Source of the DNA: Pseudomonas sp.
GTDB lineage: Bacteria; Pseudomonadota; Gammaproteobacteria; Pseudomonadales; Pseudomonadaceae
NCBI GenBank assembly: GCA_026398835.1
Contig: JAPLSD010000872.1
Location: 1 to 5,515 of the forward strand
Reading direction: 5' to 3'
DNA: 5,515 nucleotides
Translations under genes and position numbers: made by a program
Notes under the pieces: model-generated
The model's database searches: none
What the model was told of the DNA's origin: nothing
Seen by the model: the letters and a program-made list of their open reading frames with translations, nothing else
Part shown: piece after piece, positions 1-5,515 of the stretch
Numbering within the stretch: position 1 is the first letter of the stretch
How the letters are laid out: each line of letters opens with the position of its first letter

Positions 1-1130
1 CCGTGGCGGTGATTGCGCCGTTGTTCATGGGCGGTGTCTGGTTCGAGTGGATCTATCGCGCATTGGTGCTGCTGGTGGTTGCTTGCCCATGTGCCCTGGT
101 GATTTCCACTCCGGTGACCATCGTCAGCGGCCTCGCGGCAGCAGCTCGCAAAGGCATTTTGATCAAGGGCGGCGTGTACCTGGAGGGCGGTTACAAGCTC
201 GATTACCTGGCGCTGGACAAGACCGGCACCATCACCCACGGCAAACCGGTGCAGACCGATTATCTGTCTCTTGATCCGATCGCCGACGAGATCGCCCCGG
301 GTATTGCCGCCAGTCTGGCCGGGCGCTCTGATCACCCGGTGTCTTTGGCCATCGCCAATGCGGCTGTGGATAAACAGCTGACGCTGCATGCTGTGGACAA
401 CTTTGAAGCCCTGAGCGGTCGCGGTGTGCGCGGTGAAATCGGTGGTCAGCTCTACCATTTGGGCAACCATCGTTTGGTGGAAGAGCTGGGCCTGTGTTCG
501 CCAGCGCTGGAGGAGAAGCTGTTCGCCCTGGAAAAACAGGGAAAATCCGTGGTGCTGCTGCTCGACACCTCGGGTCCGCTGGCGCTGTTCGCCGTGGCCG
601 ATACAGTGAAGGAATCCAGTCGCGAGGCGATCCAGCAGTTGCACGAGTTGGGCATCAAGACCCTGATGCTGACTGGCGACAACCCGCACACCGCCCAGGC
701 GATTGCTGCCCAGGTTGGTATCGATCAGGCGCAGGGCAACTTGCTGCCGACCGACAAGCTGCAAGCCATCGAAGCCTTGTACGCTCAAGGCCAGCGAGTC
801 GGCATGGTCGGCGACGGCATCAATGATGCGCCGGCGCTGGCCCGCGCCGAGATCGGTTTCGCCATGGCCGCGGCCGGCACCGATACTGCGATTGAGACCG
901 CTGATGTCGCCCTGATGGACGATGATCTGCGCAAAATCCCGGCATTCATCCGGCTCTCACGGCAGACCTCGAGTATCCTCAAGCAAAATATCGCCTTGGC
1001 GTTGGTCATCAAGGCAATCTTTCTTGGGGTAACCTTCGCAGGCTTCGCCACCATGTGGATGGCGGTGTTTGCCGACATGGGCGTGAGCCTGTTGGTGGTG
1101 TTCAATGGTTTGCGCCTGCTGCGCAAATAG
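1..1130 (+). CDS. cadA: Zn/Cd-type heavy-metal P-type ATPase (P1B), C-terminal part, 5' truncated by window
   Basis: Inner-membrane efflux pump that uses ATP to export divalent soft metals (Zn2+, Cd2+, Pb2+). The reading frame is open from the left edge (first full codon at 3; the GTG there is not the true start) to TAG at 1128-1130, giving about 375 residues of a family usually about 650-800 long. Visible in order, numbered from base 3: the membrane metal-site motif CPC (28-30), the phosphorylation motif DKTGT with Asp72, the P1B-specific His-Pro pair (111-112), TGDN (about 224-227), the hinge GDGIND (270-275), then two closing membrane helices with Lys337 and Asp358. The last two match the Lys and Asp that mark the Zn/Cd (ZntA/CadA) subgroup rather than copper pumps. 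The N-terminal metal-binding domain and first helices are outside the window. No frameshift or missing catalytic residue is seen. The choice between cadA and zntA as a name, and the exact metal, cannot be settled here. Confidence 0.93.
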   Translation, partial: VAVIAPLFMGGVWFEWIYRALVLLVVACPCALVISTPVTIVSGLAAAARKGILIKGGVYLEGGYKLDYLALDKTGTITHGKPVQTDYLSLDPIADEIAPGIAASLAGRSDHPVSLAIANAAVDKQLTLHAVDNFEALSGRGVRGEIGGQLYHLGNHRLVEELGLCSPALEEKLFALEKQGKSVVLLLDTSGPLALFAVADTVKESSREAIQQLHELGIKTLMLTGDNPHTAQAIAAQVGIDQAQGNLLPTDKLQAIEALYAQGQRVGMVGDGINDAPALARAEIGFAMAAAGTDTAIETADVALMDDDLRKIPAFIRLSRQTSSILKQNIALALVIKAIFLGVTFAGFATMWMAVFADMGVSLLVVFNGLRLLRK

Positions 1131-1135
1131 ACGAT

Positions 1136-1142
1136 GAGAGGG
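1136..1142 (+). promoter_or_regulatory. Shine-Dalgarno supporting a GTG start for the LysR gene
   Basis: The purine-rich GAGAGGG lies 4 bases before the GTG at 1147. This supports GTG as the start. The only ATG nearby (1134-1136) is in another frame. The site falls in the 16-base gap after the ATPase stop, so no separate promoter fits between the two genes. Confidence 0.6.
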
Positions 1143-1146
1143 TGCA

Positions 1147-2010
1147 GTGCTGAGTGCCGAGCTGAAGGCTTTTTACATGGTCGCCCGCCTGGGCAGCATT
1201 ACCCAGGCGGCGAAAAAGCTCGGCTTGAGCCAACCGACGGTGACGACGCAGATTCGTCATCTGGAAAGCCAGTATTCAGTTGAGTTGTTCTACCGTGGCG
1301 GCCGCCGCTTGAGCGTCAGTGACGATGGCGCGCGGCTGCTGCCGATGGTTAAAGTGTTGTTGCAGCAGGAAGCCGATATCGAGTTTTTCCTGCGCAACAG
1401 TGGCCAGGTGCAAGGCACGCTGCGCATTGCTGCCACGGCACCGTATTACATTCTCGATCTGGTGAAGACCTTCCGCGAGCGCTTGCCCCAGGTTGAAGTC
1501 TCGGTAGAGATCGGCAATTCGCAACAGGTGCTGGAATCCCTGGAGGAATACCGGGTCGATATTGCCGCCTCTTCACAATTGCTGGAAGACGCACGACTGA
1601 TTCGCCGGGTATTGGGCAGCGATCCGCTAGTGCTCGCGGTGCATCGCAATCATCCGCTGGCCGCCCATGAGCATGTGCCGCTCAGTGCGTTGGCCGGGCA
1701 TACCCTGTTGATGCGCGAGGCGGGCTCGACCACTCGTCGACTGACCGAAGACCTGCTGCAAAACGCCAACGTCAGTTTCGGCCCGTTACTGGAAATCGGC
1801 AGCCGCGAATCGATCCGTGAAGCGGTGCTGCGCAACATTGGCATTAGCATCATCGCCCGCCACGAAGTGCCCCACGACCCGCAACTGCGGGTTCTGACCT
1901 TCGAAGGGGCGCCGCAGATTGTCGAGTACTTGTATTGCCTCAAAGAACGAAAAGGCGCGCGCTTGCCGGCGGCGTTTCTGGGGCTGGCGCAGGAAATGGC
2001 GGGCTGTTGA
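1147..2010 (+). CDS. LysR-type transcriptional regulator, probable regulator of the downstream phosphonate importer
   Basis: A 287-residue cytoplasmic DNA-binding regulator of normal LysR length (about 290-310). An N-terminal winged helix-turn-helix spans about residues 4-62: it has the typical pattern of GSITQAAKKLGLSQPTVT followed by IRHLE, and then the LF-R-RR-S-S-DG wing (about 47-60). A linker helix follows, then an effector-binding domain of the periplasmic-binding-protein fold from about residue 90 to the end. The GTG start has a good ribosome site and leaves the usual few residues before the HTH. It starts 16 bases after the metal ATPase stop, so it is either co-transcribed with that gene or has a promoter inside its 3' end. 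It ends 157 bases before the importer operon on the same strand. LysR proteins usually bind a small ligand and activate nearby genes; AEP or a breakdown product is a plausible ligand. That target and ligand are inferred from position and from memory of similar Pseudomonas loci. A role for the metal pump is less likely, because MerR-type CadR/ZntR proteins normally do that job. Confidence 0.92.
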   Translation: MLSAELKAFYMVARLGSITQAAKKLGLSQPTVTTQIRHLESQYSVELFYRGGRRLSVSDDGARLLPMVKVLLQQEADIEFFLRNSGQVQGTLRIAATAPYYILDLVKTFRERLPQVEVSVEIGNSQQVLESLEEYRVDIAASSQLLEDARLIRRVLGSDPLVLAVHRNHPLAAHEHVPLSALAGHTLLMREAGSTTRRLTEDLLQNANVSFGPLLEIGSRESIREAVLRNIGISIIARHEVPHDPQLRVLTFEGAPQIVEYLYCLKERKGARLPAAFLGLAQEMAGC

Positions 2011-2018
2011 ATCGCCGA

Positions 2019-2051
2019 TGATCGTTCCCACGCTCCGCGTGGGAACGATCA
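2019..2051. repeat. Dispersed Pseudomonas intergenic palindrome (REP-like), 15-bp stem
   Basis: Bases 2019-2033 pair perfectly with 2037-2051 around a three-base loop TCC, with the core GTTCCCACGC...GCGTGGGAAC. It begins 8 bases after the LysR stop. From general knowledge, this core recurs many times in intergenic DNA of fluorescent pseudomonads, often just after stop codons; only one copy is in this window, so repetition is not shown here. As RNA it would form a strong hairpin that could protect the 3' end of the LysR message or slow polymerase. It is not a standard intrinsic terminator, since no T-run follows on either strand. Confidence 0.8.
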
Positions 2052-2088
2052 CTCAACCTCCCAACCCAAATCCACCAATACCACTATC
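2048..2088 (+). other. 41-base G-free, C-rich stretch (candidate Rho-loading site)
   Basis: No G occurs on the + strand from 2048 to 2088, a composition very unlike the surrounding GC-balanced DNA. It is rich in C and in pyrimidine-C pairs and would be unstructured as RNA. It begins in the 3' arm of the palindrome and ends at the GGCAA dyad. C-rich, G-poor RNA after a stop codon is the known signature of a Rho utilisation (rut) site, which would end LysR transcripts before the importer. The composition is seen directly; the function is inferred. Confidence 0.3.
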
Positions 2089-2110
2089 GGCAACTTTTGC
2101 CTCGTTGCCA
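2089..2110 (+). promoter_or_regulatory. Candidate operator/promoter element: GGCAA-N3-TTGCC-N3-TTGCC(A)
   Basis: A perfect dyad GGCAA (2089-2093), CTT, TTGCC (2097-2101) is followed three bases later by a second TTGCC (2105-2109). The last copy plus A (2105-2110, TTGCCA) matches five of six bases of a sigma-70 -35 box. No good -10 lies 16-18 bases downstream; the nearest A/T-rich hexamers are TATGAC (2111-2116) and TAGGAT (2133-2138), neither well placed. A strong -35-like box without a -10 would fit an activator-dependent promoter for the importer operon, with the LysR protein as natural candidate. A loose T-N11-A pattern is present at 2098-2110. All of this is motif reading only. Confidence 0.3.
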
Positions 2111-2141
2111 TATGACCTACGCATTCGGTCCCTAGGATGGC

Positions 2142-2160
2142 CTTCATCTGCTTGATGAGG
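2142..2160 (+). promoter_or_regulatory. Small hairpin overlapping the ribosome-binding site of the importer ATPase
   Basis: The RNA segment 2142-2148 can pair with 2154-2160 (seven pairs, one G-U) around a five-base loop. Its 3' arm holds GAGG (2157-2160), the Shine-Dalgarno sequence for the ATG at 2168, with 7 bases between. When folded, the site would be partly hidden. The stem is short, so the effect may be slight. Confidence 0.3.
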
Positions 2161-2167
2161 TCCGTCC

Positions 2168-3244
2168 ATGAACCATTCGATCGCAACTGCCCTGACCAAT
2201 CCCGGTGCGCCGATGAAGGTGCGTGGTGTTCAGAAACGCTTCGGCGCCTTCACCGCGCTGGATAACGTTTCGCTGGACGTCGCCGCCGGCGAGCTGGTGT
2301 GCCTGCTCGGTCCGTCCGGTTGCGGCAAGACCACACTGCTGCGCTGCATCGCCGGTCTTGAGCGTCAGGACAGCGGCGAGTTGTACCTCGGCGACCGCAA
2401 CGTTTCCCTTCTTGCACCGCAAGCCCGGGACTACGGCATTCTGTTTCAGTCCTACGCGCTGTTTCCCAATCTCACCGTCGAAGCCAACATTGCCTACGGC
2501 CTCGCCGGAAGTGGCCGCAATGAAGTGCGCAAGCGCGTCGGGCAGATGCTCGAACTGGTCGGCCTGATCGGCAGTGAGAAGAAATACCCCGGCCAGTTGT
2601 CTGGCGGCCAACAACAGCGTGTGGCCTTGGCTCGGGCCTTGGCGCCGGCGCCGTCCTTGTTGCTGCTCGACGAACCCATGTCGGCCCTCGACGCTCGGGT
2701 CCGCGAGCATCTGTGCACCGAGTTGCGCCAACTGCAACGTAACCTGGGCATCACCACCCTGATGGTCACCCACAATCAGGACGAGGCGATGTTGATGGCC
2801 GACCGGATTGCCGTGATGAACAATGGCAAGGTCGAGCAGTACGCCACACCGCAGGAAATCTACGACAAACCGGCGACGCCGTTCGTGGCCGAGTTCGTTG
2901 GCCAGGGTAACTGGCTGCCGTTCCAGCGCAACAGCGACAGCCATGCTCAGGTCGGTGGAATGAATATGCGCCTGGCCGAAGGTTGCGGACGGGCCGTCTC
3001 GGGCCGTTTGTTCTGCCGTCCGGAAGCCATCAGCGTCAACCCGCCAGTGCATGAAGAAAACCTGTTCCCGGCGCGGGTTCGTGAAATCACCTTCCTTGGC
3101 AACCGCTGCCGCATGAGTTTCGAACTCAACCAGTTGCCCGGTCATTCACTGCTCGCCGAACTGGCGCCAGAAGCCATGCCGCGATTGGGCGCGCAAGACA
3201 TCATGGTCGCTTTGCCGCCGCGCAGCTTGCAGGTGTTTGCCTGA
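2168..3244 (+). CDS. ABC transporter ATP-binding protein, putative 2-aminoethylphosphonate import (PhnT2/AepV-like)
   Basis: Cytoplasmic ATPase subunit, 358 residues, that dimerises under the permease and couples ATP hydrolysis to import. The nucleotide-binding domain covers about residues 16-245: Walker A GPSGCGKT (48-55), Q-loop Gln94, ABC signature LSGGQ (144-148), Walker B LLLLDE (164-169), D-loop SALD (172-175) and switch His202. A C-terminal TOBE-type domain (about 270-355) places it with the CUT/FbpC-like ATPases of osmolyte, iron and phosphonate importers. Every catalytic residue is present. The ATG has GAGG seven bases upstream. Its stop (3242-3244) overlaps the permease ATG, so the two are translated as a unit. 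The sequence resembles the family annotated as putative AEP transporter ATPase (TIGRFAM short name phnT2; AepV in described AepXVW systems). ABC-importer function is certain; the substrate is inferred. The main alternative is a ferric or polyamine-like importer. Confidence 0.93.
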   Translation: MNHSIATALTNPGAPMKVRGVQKRFGAFTALDNVSLDVAAGELVCLLGPSGCGKTTLLRCIAGLERQDSGELYLGDRNVSLLAPQARDYGILFQSYALFPNLTVEANIAYGLAGSGRNEVRKRVGQMLELVGLIGSEKKYPGQLSGGQQQRVALARALAPAPSLLLLDEPMSALDARVREHLCTELRQLQRNLGITTLMVTHNQDEAMLMADRIAVMNNGKVEQYATPQEIYDKPATPFVAEFVGQGNWLPFQRNSDSHAQVGGMNMRLAEGCGRAVSGRLFCRPEAISVNPPVHEENLFPARVREITFLGNRCRMSFELNQLPGHSLLAELAPEAMPRLGAQDIMVALPPRSLQVFA

Positions 3245-3246
3245 TG
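3242..3246 (+). other. Stop/start overlap TGATG coupling ATPase and permease
   Basis: The ATPase stop TGA (3242-3244) and the permease ATG (3244-3246) share one base. The best Shine-Dalgarno-like bases (AGG at 3231-3233) are weak and 10 bases away, so the permease probably depends on ribosomes finishing the ATPase. This helps keep the two subunits at matched levels. Confidence 0.75.
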
Positions 3247-4968
3247 AGAGCGCAGATCGCCCTGCCGATTCCGCGCAAGCAGGTTCGGCAGACCACCCGC
3301 GCCGAGCTCGGTGATCGGGTGTTCGTCGTCGGTGGCAAAGTCTTGCTGCTGTGCCTGTTGGGCGTTGCGGTATTGATGCCGTTGTTGGCGATCTTCTGGC
3401 GTGGCTTCAGCGCCGAAGCCGGGCAGGGCGGTGGTCTGGTGGCCGCTCGCGAACTGGTAACCAGCGCCAACTTCCACTGGCTGCTGGGCAATAGCCTGAA
3501 AGTTTCTCTTAGCGTTGCGGCCATCGTCGTGCCGCTGGCCTATCTGTTTGCCTACGCTTTGCAGCGCACGTTGATCCCGGGCAAAGGCATCTGGCGCGCA
3601 ATGTCGTTGTTACCGTTGATGGCGCCGTCGATGCTGCCGGGGATTGCCCTGGTTTATCTGTTTGGCAACCAGGGCATGCTCCGTGGCTTGGTGTCGGAAA
3701 ACATCTACGGCTTCTGGGGCATCGTCCTTGGCGAAGCGATATACACCTTTCCTCACGCTTTAATGATTTTGCTGTCGGCCTTGTCCCTGGCCGACGCGCG
3801 TTTGTTCGACGCCGCATCGAGCATGGGCGCCAGTCCGGCCAAGGCGTTTCGCAGCATTACCTGGCCGGCAACCCGTCAGGCCGTTTTCGCTGCGTTCTGT
3901 CTGGTGTTCACCCTGACCATCACCGACTTCGGCGTGCCCGTGGTGGTCGGTGGCGACTACCAAGTGCTGGCGTTGGAAGCCTACAAAGCAGTCGTCGGCC
4001 AGCAGCAGTTCGGTCGTGGCGCCTTGATCGGCATGGTGTTGCTGCTGCCAGCGCTGTTCAGCTTCGGCGTCGATGCCTGGTTGCGCCGTCGTCATGGCGA
4101 TTCCATGAGCGGCCGTGCTCAGGTCTTTCTGCCGGCGTCGTCGCGGCGGCGGGACGTTTGCTACATGGTTATCGTGTTGCTGATCTGCGCGGTGCTGTTA
4201 CTGGTGTTCGGCATGGCGGTGTACTCGTCGCTGGTCAAATTCTGGCCATATAACCTGTCGCTGTCGCTCAATCACTACCAGTTCAACGACACTGCGGGCG
4301 GCGGTTGGCTGGCCTATGGCAACAGCGTGAAGATGGCTTTGTGCACGGCGTTGATCGGCAGCGTGCTGATCTTCACCGGTGCCTACTTGATGGAGAAAAC
4401 CAAAGGTCAGCGTGGTTTGAACCTGGCCCTGCGCATGCTCAGTTTTGTGCCGATGGCGGTGCCCGGTTTGGTTCTCGGCCTGGGCTACGTGTTTTTCTTC
4501 AACCTCAATGACAACCCGCTGCATGTGTTCTACGGGACCATGACCCTGCTGGTTGTCTGCACCATTGCTCACTATTTGACCACCGCGCAAATGACCGCGA
4601 CCACTGCGCTGCGTCAGCTCGATGCCGAGTTCGAAGCCGCCGCGCTATCGCTCAAGGCGCCGCTCTATCGGCATTACCTGCGGGTCACCGTGCCGATCTG
4701 CTTGCCGGCGTTACTGGACATCGTCCGCTATTTGTTCGTCTCGGCGATGACCACGGTCTCGGCCGCGATCTTTCTCTACAGCCCCGACACCATCCTCGCG
4801 GCGGTGGCAGTGCTGAACATGGACGACGCCGGCAACGTAGGCGGCGCGGCGGCCATGTCGACGCTGATTCTGTTCACCTCGGCGGGCGTTTCGCTGCTGC
4901 TGGCCTGGGCCTCGCGGGGTTTGCTACGCCGCTCCCAGGCCTGGCGGCAAACCGCGCCCGGCAACTGA
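3244..4968 (+). CDS. ABC transporter permease, fused double-domain, putative 2-aminoethylphosphonate import (PhnU2/AepW-like)
   Basis: Inner-membrane channel of the importer, 574 residues, about twice the length of a single-domain permease. A short basic cytoplasmic N-terminus (1-28) precedes about six hydrophobic segments in the first half (near 30-51, 78-105, 118-142, 155-182, 213-237, 258-280) and six in the second (near 305-332, 358-384, 398-420, 428-450, 487-515, 538-562). Each half carries the EAA-type coupling loop that docks on the ATPase: [10 protein letters not shown] from residue 189, and [10 protein letters not shown] from 464. One chain therefore supplies both transmembrane domains, as in FbpB/SfuB ferric permeases and in the phnU2 family of putative AEP permeases. 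It overlaps the ATPase stop by one base and precedes the binding-protein gene by 47 bases. The reading frame is intact and of normal length. The architecture is clear from the sequence; substrate is inferred from family and gene set. Confidence 0.92.
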   Translation: MRAQIALPIPRKQVRQTTRAELGDRVFVVGGKVLLLCLLGVAVLMPLLAIFWRGFSAEAGQGGGLVAARELVTSANFHWLLGNSLKVSLSVAAIVVPLAYLFAYALQRTLIPGKGIWRAMSLLPLMAPSMLPGIALVYLFGNQGMLRGLVSENIYGFWGIVLGEAIYTFPHALMILLSALSLADARLFDAASSMGASPAKAFRSITWPATRQAVFAAFCLVFTLTITDFGVPVVVGGDYQVLALEAYKAVVGQQQFGRGALIGMVLLLPALFSFGVDAWLRRRHGDSMSGRAQVFLPASSRRRDVCYMVIVLLICAVLLLVFGMAVYSSLVKFWPYNLSLSLNHYQFNDTAGGGWLAYGNSVKMALCTALIGSVLIFTGAYLMEKTKGQRGLNLALRMLSFVPMAVPGLVLGLGYVFFFNLNDNPLHVFYGTMTLLVVCTIAHYLTTAQMTATTALRQLDAEFEAAALSLKAPLYRHYLRVTVPICLPALLDIVRYLFVSAMTTVSAAIFLYSPDTILAAVAVLNMDDAGNVGGAAAMSTLILFTSAGVSLLLAWASRGLLRRSQAWRQTAPGN

Positions 4969-5002
4969 TTCACTCCACCACTCACCCTGATCCGCACTCA
5001 CA

Positions 5003-5007
5003 AAGGA
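5003..5007 (+). promoter_or_regulatory. Strong Shine-Dalgarno of the binding-protein gene
   Basis: AAGGA ends 8 bases before the ATG at 5016, the best ribosome site in the operon. It fits a periplasmic binding protein that is needed in excess over the membrane subunits. The 47-base gap before the start shows no clear promoter or hairpin. Confidence 0.65.
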
Positions 5008-5015
5008 ACCGCACC

Positions 5016-5515
5016 ATGTTCAAGCCCCTGGCTCTTGCCGCTGCTGTCCTCACTGCTTTCAGCCTGAATGCTTTCGCGGCGAAAACCGAACTGACGGTCT
5101 ACACCGCTCTCGAAGCCGAGCAATTGAAGTCCTACAAACAAGCCTTCGAAGCGGCCAACCCAGACGTCGAAATCAAGTGGGTGCGCGACTCCACCGGGAT
5201 CATCACCGCCAAACTGCTGGCCGAAAAGGCTCGTCCGCAAGCTGACGCCGTTTGGGGGCTGGCGGCATCGAGCCTGGCGATCCTCGACCAGCAAGGCATG
5301 CTGCAAAGCTACGCGCCCAAGGATCTGGGCAAGATCGGTGACAACTATCGCGACGCTGCCAACCCGCCGGCCTGGGTCGGAATGGACGTCTGGGCGGCGA
5401 CCATTTGCTTCAACACCGTTGAGGCCGAGAAGCAGGGGCTGACTAAACCCGTGAGCTGGCAGGACCTGACCAAGCCTGAGTACAAAGGCAAGATCGTCAT
5501 GCCGAACCCGGCGTC
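5016..5515 (+). CDS. Periplasmic substrate-binding protein, putative 2-aminoethylphosphonate (PhnS2/AepX-like), 3' truncated by window
   Basis: The reading frame is open from the ATG at 5016 to the right edge: 166 full codons of a family about 340 residues long. Residues 1-21 are a typical Sec signal peptide: Lys3, then a hydrophobic Ala/Leu core, then the cleavage motif Ala-Phe-Ala (19-21), releasing a mature protein that starts near [12 protein letters not shown]. There is no lipobox cysteine, so the product should be soluble in the periplasm. The mature start, with a beta strand LTVYTA and later [18 protein letters not shown] and [15 protein letters not shown], follows the type-2 periplasmic-binding fold of the FbpA/phosphonate group. 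It resembles the family annotated as putative AEP-binding protein (TIGRFAM short name phnS2; AepX in described systems). It would deliver ligand to the fused permease. The ligand-pocket residues of the second lobe are outside the window, so specificity for AEP over iron or another phosphonate is inferred from family and operon. Confidence 0.9.
   Translation, partial: MFKPLALAAAVLTAFSLNAFAAKTELTVYTALEAEQLKSYKQAFEAANPDVEIKWVRDSTGIITAKLLAEKARPQADAVWGLAASSLAILDQQGMLQSYAPKDLGKIGDNYRDAANPPAWVGMDVWAATICFNTVEAEKQGLTKPVSWQDLTKPEYKGKIVMPNPA

Noticed and set aside
3..5. GTG at the left edge as the true start of the P-type ATPase
   Set aside because: The first membrane helices, actuator domain and metal-binding domain required by the family would be missing, and the frame is open to the edge, so the gene continues off-window.
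1134..1136. ATG as start of the LysR gene
   Set aside because: It is out of frame with the HTH-coding frame; the in-frame GTG at 1147 has a suitable ribosome site.
2019..2051. Palindrome as an intrinsic transcription terminator
   Set aside because: The stem is strong, but no T-run follows on the + strand (it continues with C- and A-rich sequence) or on the - strand.
2089..2101. Sigma-54 promoter (GG...GC elements) at GGCAACTTTTGCC
   Set aside because: The spacing between GG and GC is 8 bases rather than the 10 required for a -24/-12 promoter.
1919..2155. Short + strand open frame running from the LysR 3' end through the palindrome
   Set aside because: Its VPTLRVGT segment is simply the translation of the intergenic palindrome, a common source of spurious small genes in Pseudomonas, and the rest is a shifted frame of the LysR gene.
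2144..3145. Long open frame on the - strand (333 codons) opposite the ABC ATPase gene
   Set aside because: The + strand frame has every ABC ATPase motif in order. The antisense product is a low-complexity, Gln/His/Arg/Ala-rich sequence with no recognisable domain, the usual mirror of GC-biased codon use.
3760..4590. Open frames on the - strand opposite the permease (3760-4095 and 4198-4590)
   Set aside because: They are Gln/His-rich mirror translations of membrane-segment codons (Leu and Val), with no ribosome site or domain.
4998..5306. Open frame on the - strand opposite the binding-protein start
   Set aside because: The + strand encodes a clear signal peptide and binding-protein fold with a good Shine-Dalgarno; the antisense product shows no such features.

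Overview
The window most likely comes from a fluorescent-group Pseudomonas or a close relative. It has GC-rich, GC/GTG-biased coding sequence, tightly packed genes all on the + strand, and one copy of a short palindrome around GTTCCCACGC/GCGTGGGAAC that is scattered through many Pseudomonas intergenic regions. The genus is inferred from these traits and from remembered protein families, not from a database search.

Layout: (1) bases 1-1130 hold the C-terminal half of a Zn/Cd-type P1B heavy-metal efflux ATPase (CadA/ZntA family); its 5' part lies off the left edge. (2) 16 bases later a GTG-started LysR-type regulator runs from 1147 to 2010. (3) The 157-base gap 2011-2167 is the only sizeable non-coding stretch. 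It contains a perfect 15-bp-stem palindrome (2019-2051), a 41-base run with no G on the + strand (2048-2088), a GGCAA/TTGCC dyad with a further TTGCC copy (2089-2109), and a small hairpin that includes the Shine-Dalgarno sequence of the next gene (2142-2160). (4) Bases 2168-5515 hold a three-gene ABC importer set: ATPase (2168-3244), fused double-domain permease (3244-4968, start overlapping the previous stop) and a periplasmic binding protein (from 5016, cut by the right edge).

The importer closely resembles the family annotated as a putative 2-aminoethylphosphonate (AEP) transporter (TIGRFAM short names phnS2/phnT2/phnU2; homologues have been described as AepXVW). The likely scheme is that the binding protein captures AEP or a related phosphonate in the periplasm, the single-chain 12-helix permease passes it inward, and the ATPase dimer powers transport. 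The LysR protein just upstream, on the same strand, is the obvious candidate regulator. The substrate is inferred from family resemblance; the fold family also includes ferric-iron importers. The metal ATPase is probably a neighbour with no shared function.

I found no RNA genes, CRISPR array, insertion sequence or obvious horizontally acquired segment. The genes are conventional. What merits a second look is the regulatory gap between the LysR gene and the importer, and the non-divergent arrangement of regulator and target.
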